From contig JBFLVQ010000274.1 of assembly GCA_040758525.1 (NCBI GenBank), positions 1-11,466 of the forward strand: a DNA stretch of 11,466 nucleotides, read 5' to 3'. A model generated the notes under the pieces. That model saw nothing but the letters and a program-made list of their open reading frames with translations, had not been told where the DNA came from and did no database searches. Of the stretch, positions 6,521 through 11,466 are shown one piece after another; the stretch's first letter is position 1, and each line of letters begins with the position of its first letter. A program made the position numbers and the translations under genes. Source of the stretch: JBFLVQ01 sp040758525 (GTDB lineage Bacteria > Acidobacteriota > Blastocatellia > Chloracidobacteriales > JADJPF01).

Positions 6521-6663
6521 GGAAATATTCATCTTGTTTGATGGCAGATTATTGAGCCAGGACAATAAGCGGAGCAAGCGCTCTACATTCTTGCATCAAT
6601 CATCTTCCTATCTCTGCAATACCTTCAGTCAATTTAGCCGGATTAAGTAACTACTCTGAATTC

Positions 6664-6678
6664 TAGACAACTTGTCTA
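6664..6678. promoter_or_regulatory. 15-base perfect palindrome, candidate operator
   Basis: TAGACAA-C-TTGTCTA is an exact palindrome about 190 bases before the receptor start. Its size and symmetry fit a dimeric regulator of TetR or MarR type. No regulator gene is in the window, so the binding partner is unknown. Confidence 0.45.
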
Positions 6679-6766
6679 AAATTGAGATTTTTTCCTTTAG
6701 GAATTCCCCTATCTAATTTAAGAAATCTAATCAATTGCACAACATAAGAAGTAGTTGTGGTACGGC

Positions 6767-6794
6767 ACCATTTTTGCCTAGTTAGCAAAATGGT
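6767..6794 (+). other. Imperfect stem-loop in the receptor leader
   Basis: ACCATTTTTGC (6767-6777) pairs with GCAAAATGGT (6785-6794), giving ten base pairs with one bulged T and a 7-base loop. It ends 58 bases before the ribosome site. It could be a 5' leader structure or a binding site. No T tract follows, so it is not a terminator. Confidence 0.4.
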
Positions 6795-6852
6795 AACACT
6801 GGGACGCCTTATCAGGGATCTACAAATGGTAGTAAAAAATTTGTAATCAATT

Positions 6853-6857
6853 AGGAG
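6853..6857 (+). promoter_or_regulatory. Ribosome binding site of the TonB-dependent receptor gene
   Basis: AGGAG stands 7 bases before the ATG at 6865. A second in-frame ATG (Met3, 6871) follows AAGGA at 6861-6865, but the first start has the better spacing. Confidence 0.75.
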
Positions 6858-6864
6858 AAAAAGG

Positions 6865-9800
6865 ATGAGAATGGTAAAGGGATGGCAGATATTTTTGCTT
6901 GGTTGTCTAAGCTTATATAGTTATGTGGGTCTAGCGCAGACTGTAGGAGCAAGTCTGCATGGAACGGTGACAGATTCAAAAGGCGCCGTTCAGAAAGCAA
7001 AGATTCTAATAAAAAATACTAGCACAGGTATTGTGCGAGAGTTGGAAACAAGTAGTTCAGGGACATATCGTGCTACCCTGCTACCACCAGGAGATTATGT
7101 TCTGGAACTCTTTGTTACTGATCATCCAACCGTGACTAGAGATGGTATCCATTTAGATATAGGCGATGATCCAGTTATCGATTTCAATCTACAATCAGAA
7201 GAGGGTGTAAAAGGAGTAGCTGCAGTTGGCCAGCAGGATACTTTTAATAATGAACTAGGTGGTCTGGTAGGATTAAAGCAGATAAGAGATCTGCCATTAA
7301 ATGGTAGATCATTTCAGCAACTGGCCATCCTACAACCCGGAGTTACAACCGTATATACGGCTGGTAATGATAATACGGGGGGAAGACTGCCAAAGATATC
7401 TATTAATGGCGCAAGACCAGAATCAAACAGCTTTCTTCTCGATGGGACAGATATAAATAATATCTTCAATAAAACTCCCGGTTCTGTCGCGGGAGTGTTG
7501 CTTGGTGTTGAAGCAGTACTTGAATTCAGAGTTCTTACCAATGCTTATTCGGCTGAATTTGGGCGAGCTGGTGGGGGAGTTGTTAATATAGTCACTCGTT
7601 CCGGCGCCAATGAATTTCACGGCTCAGGATTCGAATTTCTACGTAACTCGGCATTAGATGCTAAAAACTTTTTTGATCCTGCCAATCGATCAATACCACC
7701 ATTCAAGCGCAATCAATTTGGTGGTGTGATAGGAGGGCCAATTAAGAAAGATAAGACCTTCTTCTTTGCCTCGTTTGAATCTCTGATCGAGCGGCTGGGT
7801 GTAACAGGGGTAGCAGTTGTGCCTGATGAGATGGCGAGACAGGGAATTTTGCCTGGTCGCACGATAAAGATCAACCCAATAATCTCTGACTATCTGAAGA
7901 TATTTTTTCCATTGCCGAACGGACGCTCTCTAGGTGGTGGTTTGGCAGAGTATCTCTTTTCCAGTCGCCAACCAACCGATGAATATTTCGTTCAGGGTAG
8001 AATCGACCATTACTTCTCTAATGGAGATTCTCTTTTTGGCCGTTACACTTTTGATAGTGGTAAGGTGGGTCGCCAGCCTACTAACAAAGCGCCTGTCTCA
8101 TTCGTTGAAGAGAAGTCGCGCAATCAATACTTAACCCTTGAATATCAGCATGCTTTCTCACCTTCACTATTGAACGATCTGCGGGTTAGTTACAACCGGT
8201 CTACACTCTTGGCCAAAAATAAACGCACAGTCGATATTCCTTCTTCTCTCAACTTTATTCCTGGTCAAGATTTTGGATTCTTCGGTATCGCTGGTCTTGC
8301 CTCTGATTACGGTGGTGATAATCGTCTACCGCTGCTAGACAGATACAATGTCTTTCAGCTTACCAATAATCTCTACTACAACAAGGGGATTCATAATGTA
8401 AGCTTTGGTTTCACGGTAGAGAGATTACAGTATAACCAAGATGACTTTCGCTTGAATGGTGGTACAGTAGGCTTCTTCAGCCTGGATGCTTTCCTACAAG
8501 GAACGCCAGGATTTGCCTTTATTATACCTGATCTGGATAAGGTAGATACTGTAAGAAGTTACCGTCAATCTATCTTCTCGCTCTTTGCGCAAGATAATGT
8601 CCGACTAAGAAAGAATCTCTCACTCACGTTAGGGCTTCGTTATGAGTATGCGACTGCTCCCAGAGAGATAGATAATAAGACAGTAACATTAGCAAACTTG
8701 CTGGATAAGAACTTCAAGATTGGCTCAAAACCATATGAGCCGGATGCGCCGCTCTATAATTTTGCCCCCAGAGTAAGTTTTTCCTGGGATCCCTTTAACG
8801 ATGGTAAGACAAATGTGCGTGGTGGCTTTGGTATCTTCTACGATCAAACTCTCACCGATAAATATCAATTTCTTGTCACTTCCGCACCATTCATTAATTT
8901 TGCATTTCTTTTCGGTCCTAACTTTCCCAATGTACTCTCTAATTTCAACCCCAATTCACTGATTCCACCCTTTTTGCAACTGTTTGAGAACAAGCCCAGT
9001 ACCTCCTACTTTATGCAATATAATTTTGGTGTAGAGCGGGTGCTAGGTAAAGATTTTACTCTCTCTGTTGCTTATGTAGGATCGCGTGGAAATCATCTCC
9101 TCAGAACTAGTGAAGCAAATTTGGCGAATTTCACCATTGTGAATGGACGTAAGGTATATCAGCCTCAATTGGGCCCTATGAACCCTAACTTCTCTTCGTT
9201 AATTTACCGAACCAACGATGCCCAATCATTCTACAATTCTCTTCAGATTGGGCTGTTAAAACCATTGTCAAATGGATTGAGGCTACAGCTCTCTTACACC
9301 TTCTCGCGCTCTGTTAGTGACACAGATGGCGCCAATACCAGCGATTACATCAATGGACCTGTCTTTAGTACAGATGTGGCTGATCATAAGCTTGATAGAG
9401 GATTATCGTCATTCCATGCCAAACACAATCTCTCTATCAACTCGACATATGATCTTCCGCTAGGAAGAAATGCTCAAGGGTTGAAAGCAATCTTGCTCAA
9501 GGGTTGGCAGATAAATAATATCACTTCTGCTATGTCTGGCCATCCATTCTCTGTCCAGCTTGGTTTCAATCGTATAGGCAATCTCAATAATACTGATTTC
9601 TCTTTTAATGCTCGTCCGGATCTAAAGGCTGGCTACTCTAATAATCCGATTCTAGGTGGCCCGGATCGTTATTTTGATGTAAATGCTTTCGAGCTTCAGC
9701 CAGCAAATCATATAGGAAACCTTGGGCGTAACACATTGATCGGTCCCTCTCTGGTTACAGTTGATACTGCGCTAGTTAAAACTTTTCAATTAAGAGAGGG

Positions 9801-9981
9801 GCGCTCTCTGCAATTTCGTGCAGAGGTTTTCAATGCGCTCAATCGTCCAAACTTTGCTATTCCTTCAGGGCTTGTTGTTATTACTAGTCCCAGTGGCACA
9901 ACAGCTCCTAATGCTGGGCGGATAACTTCTACGGTTACTACCTCTAGACAGATTCAATTTGCCCTTAAGTTCGATTTTTAA
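6865..9981 (+). CDS. TonB-dependent receptor with carboxypeptidase-regulatory-like N-terminal domain (Oar-like)
   Basis: This outer-membrane beta-barrel transporter of 1038 residues would be energised by TonB. Residues 1-24 form a signal peptide (MRMVKGW, hydrophobic IFLLGCLSLYSYVGLA). About 28-110 is a carboxypeptidase-regulatory-like/Ig-like domain with ASLHGTVTDSKGAV and LPPGDYVLEL. About 135-250 is the plug: LKQIRDLPLNGRSFQQLAIL, SINGARPESNSFLLDG, and the closing EFGRAGGGVVNIVTRSGANE. The remainder (about 251-1038) is the barrel, rich in alternating aromatic strands, including YEYATAPRE, FAPRVSFSWDP and RAEVFNALNRPNF. It ends in FALKFDF with a terminal Phe as expected for barrel assembly. 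This architecture is heavily expanded in Acidobacteriota and related to Myxococcus Oar. No SusD partner, TonB or ExbBD gene adjoins it, so the ligand is open; a glucan product or peptide is possible. It is a stand-alone unit converging with the dehalogenase gene. Confidence 0.93.
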   Translation: MRMVKGWQIFLLGCLSLYSYVGLAQTVGASLHGTVTDSKGAVQKAKILIKNTSTGIVRELETSSSGTYRATLLPPGDYVLELFVTDHPTVTRDGIHLDIGDDPVIDFNLQSEEGVKGVAAVGQQDTFNNELGGLVGLKQIRDLPLNGRSFQQLAILQPGVTTVYTAGNDNTGGRLPKISINGARPESNSFLLDGTDINNIFNKTPGSVAGVLLGVEAVLEFRVLTNAYSAEFGRAGGGVVNIVTRSGANEFHGSGFEFLRNSALDAKNFFDPANRSIPPFKRNQFGGVIGGPIKKDKTFFFASFESLIERLGVTGVAVVPDEMARQGILPGRTIKINPIISDYLKIFFPLPNGRSLGGGLAEYLFSSRQPTDEYFVQGRIDHYFSNGDSLFGRYTFDSGKVGRQPTNKAPVSFVEEKSRNQYLTLEYQHAFSPSLLNDLRVSYNRSTLLAKNKRTVDIPSSLNFIPGQDFGFFGIAGLASDYGGDNRLPLLDRYNVFQLTNNLYYNKGIHNVSFGFTVERLQYNQDDFRLNGGTVGFFSLDAFLQGTPGFAFIIPDLDKVDTVRSYRQSIFSLFAQDNVRLRKNLSLTLGLRYEYATAPREIDNKTVTLANLLDKNFKIGSKPYEPDAPLYNFAPRVSFSWDPFNDGKTNVRGGFGIFYDQTLTDKYQFLVTSAPFINFAFLFGPNFPNVLSNFNPNSLIPPFLQLFENKPSTSYFMQYNFGVERVLGKDFTLSVAYVGSRGNHLLRTSEANLANFTIVNGRKVYQPQLGPMNPNFSSLIYRTNDAQSFYNSLQIGLLKPLSNGLRLQLSYTFSRSVSDTDGANTSDYINGPVFSTDVADHKLDRGLSSFHAKHNLSINSTYDLPLGRNAQGLKAILLKGWQINNITSAMSGHPFSVQLGFNRIGNLNNTDFSFNARPDLKAGYSNNPILGGPDRYFDVNAFELQPANHIGNLGRNTLIGPSLVTVDTALVKTFQLREGRSLQFRAEVFNALNRPNFAIPSGLVVITSPSGTTAPNAGRITSTVTTSRQIQFALKFDF

Positions 9982-10036
9982 GGCTGATCGTTTAAGGCAA
10001 ACTGTTAGGCTAGGTGAAGGGTATGCTTACACATTG

Positions 10037-10933
10037 CTATTGCCGTGGAGCTCTAGTAATAAACTCCAGAATGTGTTGAGCAATCTCTTCACCTTTTTCT
10101 TCTTGAAGAAAATGGCCAGCATCCTCAATGACAATTTCTGGTTGAGCTTTTGCCGTAGGAATAAGCGAGCGAAAGAATCGATCACCTCCACGAGTAATCG
10201 GATCCTGGTCAGAAAACATAACTAAAGCAGGCTTATCCCATCTGCTTAGCGCTTTTCTAGTTTGGCGCATTGCTCCAGCAACCGGATCATCAGGAGCAAT
10301 AGGTACAAGCAATGGCCAGGCAAGCGCGCCAGCTTTATAAGCTGGATCTGGGAATGGTGCATCATAAGCAGCAACAACATTATCAGATATGTTATCGGCG
10401 TGCGCGGCGGACATACGTATAACCTGTCCTACTGGGAGGTCATTAGTCTTTTGAGAGAATGCTCGCCATTTGAGAAAGGCTTCTCCGATTGGTTCATCAC
10501 CAGTAGGTAGACCAGTATTCATAATAACTAGTCGGGTAAAGTAATCGGGTTGGTTGCCCGCTAGATTGAGACCAATCAGTCCACCCCAATCATGTACTAC
10601 CAATGTTATCTGACTAAGCTTCAGTGTAGTTATAAAACCGGCTAGGGTGTTATAGTGCATTTGAAATGTATACTGATCTCGCTCAGTAAATTTATCTGAA
10701 CGACCAAATCCAATGAAATCCATAGCAATAACTCGGTGTCGAGCAGATAGCAAAGGCAGCATCTTGCGATATAGATATGACCAAGAAGGTTCTCCATGTA
10801 GGCAGAGAATAGTCTCTCCAGAACCCTCATCTAGGTAATGCACTCTGAGGTTGTTAATTTCTATATAATGTGGTGAAAATGGGAAGTCAGGCAATTTTTC
10901 AAAGCGTTCATCTGGTGTACGTATAACCGCCAT
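10037..10933 (-). CDS. dhmA: Haloalkane dehalogenase, HLD-I type (alpha/beta hydrolase)
   Basis: The predicted enzyme hydrolyses carbon-halogen bonds of haloalkanes to an alcohol plus halide, via an aspartyl-ester intermediate, in the cytoplasm. Its 298 residues match the family length. The N-terminal segment AVIRTPDERFEKLPDFPFSP is typical of the DhlA/DhmA group. LHGEPSWSYLYRK gives the oxyanion/halide residue Glu48, and VVHDWGG supplies nucleophile Asp115 with halide-binding Trp116. The cap domain (about 145-225) carries Trp156 in LKWRAFS, at the position of the second halide-binding Trp of DhlA. SDQDPI gives the HLD-I-style acid Asp244, and DAGHFLQEE gives the base His274. The D-H-D triad and both tryptophans are therefore present, which favours true dehalogenase over epoxide hydrolase, but natural substrates are unknown. 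AGAGGA on the minus strand (10939-10944) supports the start. The symbol is given by family similarity. Confidence 0.88.
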   Translation of the reverse strand: MAVIRTPDERFEKLPDFPFSPHYIEINNLRVHYLDEGSGETILCLHGEPSWSYLYRKMLPLLSARHRVIAMDFIGFGRSDKFTERDQYTFQMHYNTLAGFITTLKLSQITLVVHDWGGLIGLNLAGNQPDYFTRLVIMNTGLPTGDEPIGEAFLKWRAFSQKTNDLPVGQVIRMSAAHADNISDNVVAAYDAPFPDPAYKAGALAWPLLVPIAPDDPVAGAMRQTRKALSRWDKPALVMFSDQDPITRGGDRFFRSLIPTAKAQPEIVIEDAGHFLQEEKGEEIAQHILEFITRAPRQ

Positions 10934-10965
10934 CTAATTCCTCTTTTGAGTTGAAAATGTACCTT

Positions 10966-10994
10966 CTTTTAGTCTAAAAATCTAATCCAGTCAA
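10966..10994 (-). promoter_or_regulatory. Candidate promoter of the dehalogenase gene
   Basis: On the minus strand TTGACT (complement of 10989-10994) is followed after 17 bases by TAAAAG (complement of 10966-10971), about 30 bases before the start codon. The -35 is five of six and the -10 four of six. This suggests the gene is transcribed separately from the upstream membrane-protein gene. Confidence 0.45.
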
Positions 10995-11015
10995 GCCGTC
11001 ATGCTCCTATCGCTC

Positions 11016-11466
11016 CTATCGCCCACTAATATGAACTATCCCAGTTGGTAATCCTAGCTGGTTAAATACGGCGGCAAGGAAGAGTGTCACCAAAACCACT
11101 AATCCAACAACTACTGCGGCATTACTAAACATACTTAAAAATAGTTTTGTGCGTTGTTTGTATATTTCCCACCAGTGTTTTGATAGCTTTGTTTGCTGAA
11201 AATGTTGGTTAAAGGATAGTTCTGATCGATCACCATTTATTTGACAAGCTTTTAAGTAGAGCAGCGTGAGGGCAATGCCATAGCGAGAGTTAGAGAAACT
11301 CTCAATCAATGGACTACCTAACATCAGTATAATGAAAAATATGTTACCAATTCCCTGGCCAGTAAGTTTTGCTGATAGGCTGTCTATGTTATAGGATAGG
11401 CCTTCAATCCAAAAAAAATGATTGATTGCCAATAACATCATAAAAAGAATTAACAACCCTACTACT
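11016..11466 (-). CDS. Uncharacterised membrane protein, C-terminal part (5' end beyond window)
   Basis: On the minus strand, 149 codons are open from the window edge to the TAG at 11016-11018. The reading frame continues upstream without a stop (VVG precedes the first possible TTG start), so the gene begins outside. Three membrane helices are visible: about 1-19 (VVGLLILFMMLLAINHFFW), about 39-56 (IGNIFFIILMLGSPLI) and about 113-134 (NAAVVVGLVVLVTLFLAAV). Between the last two is the amphipathic segment RYGIALTLLYLKACQ (61-75), then a charged loop with QQTKLSKHWWEIYKQRTK. The ALTLLYLKA segment recalls poorly characterised multi-spanning proteins with a C-terminal LLY-D-x-R motif, but I do not recognise the family. 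Function unknown. The downstream gene is codirectional 82 bases away with its own promoter candidate. Confidence 0.75.
   Translation of the reverse strand, partial: VVGLLILFMMLLAINHFFWIEGLSYNIDSLSAKLTGQGIGNIFFIILMLGSPLIESFSNSRYGIALTLLYLKACQINGDRSELSFNQHFQQTKLSKHWWEIYKQRTKLFLSMFSNAAVVVGLVVLVTLFLAAVFNQLGLPTGIVHISGR

Larger units (their letters stand above)
6508..6864. other. Intergenic leader region of the TonB-dependent receptor gene
   Basis: These 357 bases contain a 15-base palindrome (6664-6678), an imperfect hairpin (6767-6794) and the receptor's ribosome site (AGGAG, 6853-6857). A 47-codon open frame (6507-6650) overlaps the SDR stop as TAATG but has no family-like sequence. No promoter with two good boxes was found. 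TTGCAC at 6735-6740 lacks a matching -10. Confidence 0.5.

Noticed and set aside
1553..9981. Amylase plus TonB receptor as a glucan utilisation locus
   Set aside because: The genes are on opposite strands, separated by two unrelated genes, and there is no SusD, sugar kinase, inner-membrane transporter or regulator in the window.
9982..10036. Possible terminator between the convergent receptor and dehalogenase genes
   Set aside because: Only 4-base complementarities were found and there is no T tract, so no hairpin could be supported.

Overview
The window is bacterial chromosome of modest GC. It most probably comes from Acidobacteriota, perhaps a lower-GC lineage such as Blastocatellia; this is inferred from protein style only. 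The strongest pointer is the Oar-like TonB-dependent receptor, with a carboxypeptidase-regulatory N-terminal domain and plug motifs such as LPLNGRSFQQL and NGARPESN. Signal peptides, Shine-Dalgarno sites and a rho-independent terminator all look ordinary. I see no rRNA, tRNA, CRISPR array, intact mobile element, phage or defence gene.

Layout. Bases 1-175 are the 3' end of an NTF2/SnoaL-like gene. Bases 176-1552 look decayed: one intact DinB-family gene (727-1224) sits between a broken C-terminal piece of an EamA-type transporter (359-562) and a broken C-terminal piece of an IS5-type DDE transposase (1302-1475). Bases 1553-5291 carry two minus-strand genes: a small four-helix membrane protein (4911-5291) and, after a 349-base gap, a secreted multidomain GH13 alpha-amylase (1553-4561) closed by a clear intrinsic terminator. 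A 202-base divergent control region follows, with a TTGACA promoter element and several repeats. Next come an extended-SDR NAD(P)-dependent epimerase/reductase (5494-6507) and, after 357 bases rich in dyads, the TonB-dependent receptor (6865-9981). A haloalkane dehalogenase of the HLD-I type (10037-10933) converges on the receptor. Upstream of it on the same strand is the C-terminal part of a membrane protein (11016-11466) that runs off the window.

Function. These look like separate transcription units rather than one pathway. The amylase would be exported and hydrolyse alpha-glucans, and the receptor would import a large or scarce ligand through the outer membrane. Pairing the two as glucan degradation and uptake is possible, but neither strand nor spacing supports it. 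The dehalogenase has every expected catalytic residue.

I did not find a convincing new multi-gene system. The points most worth a second look are the two gene relics hidden in non-obvious frames, the tryptophan-free C-terminal 736 residues of the amylase, and the dyads upstream of the amylase, SDR and receptor genes.
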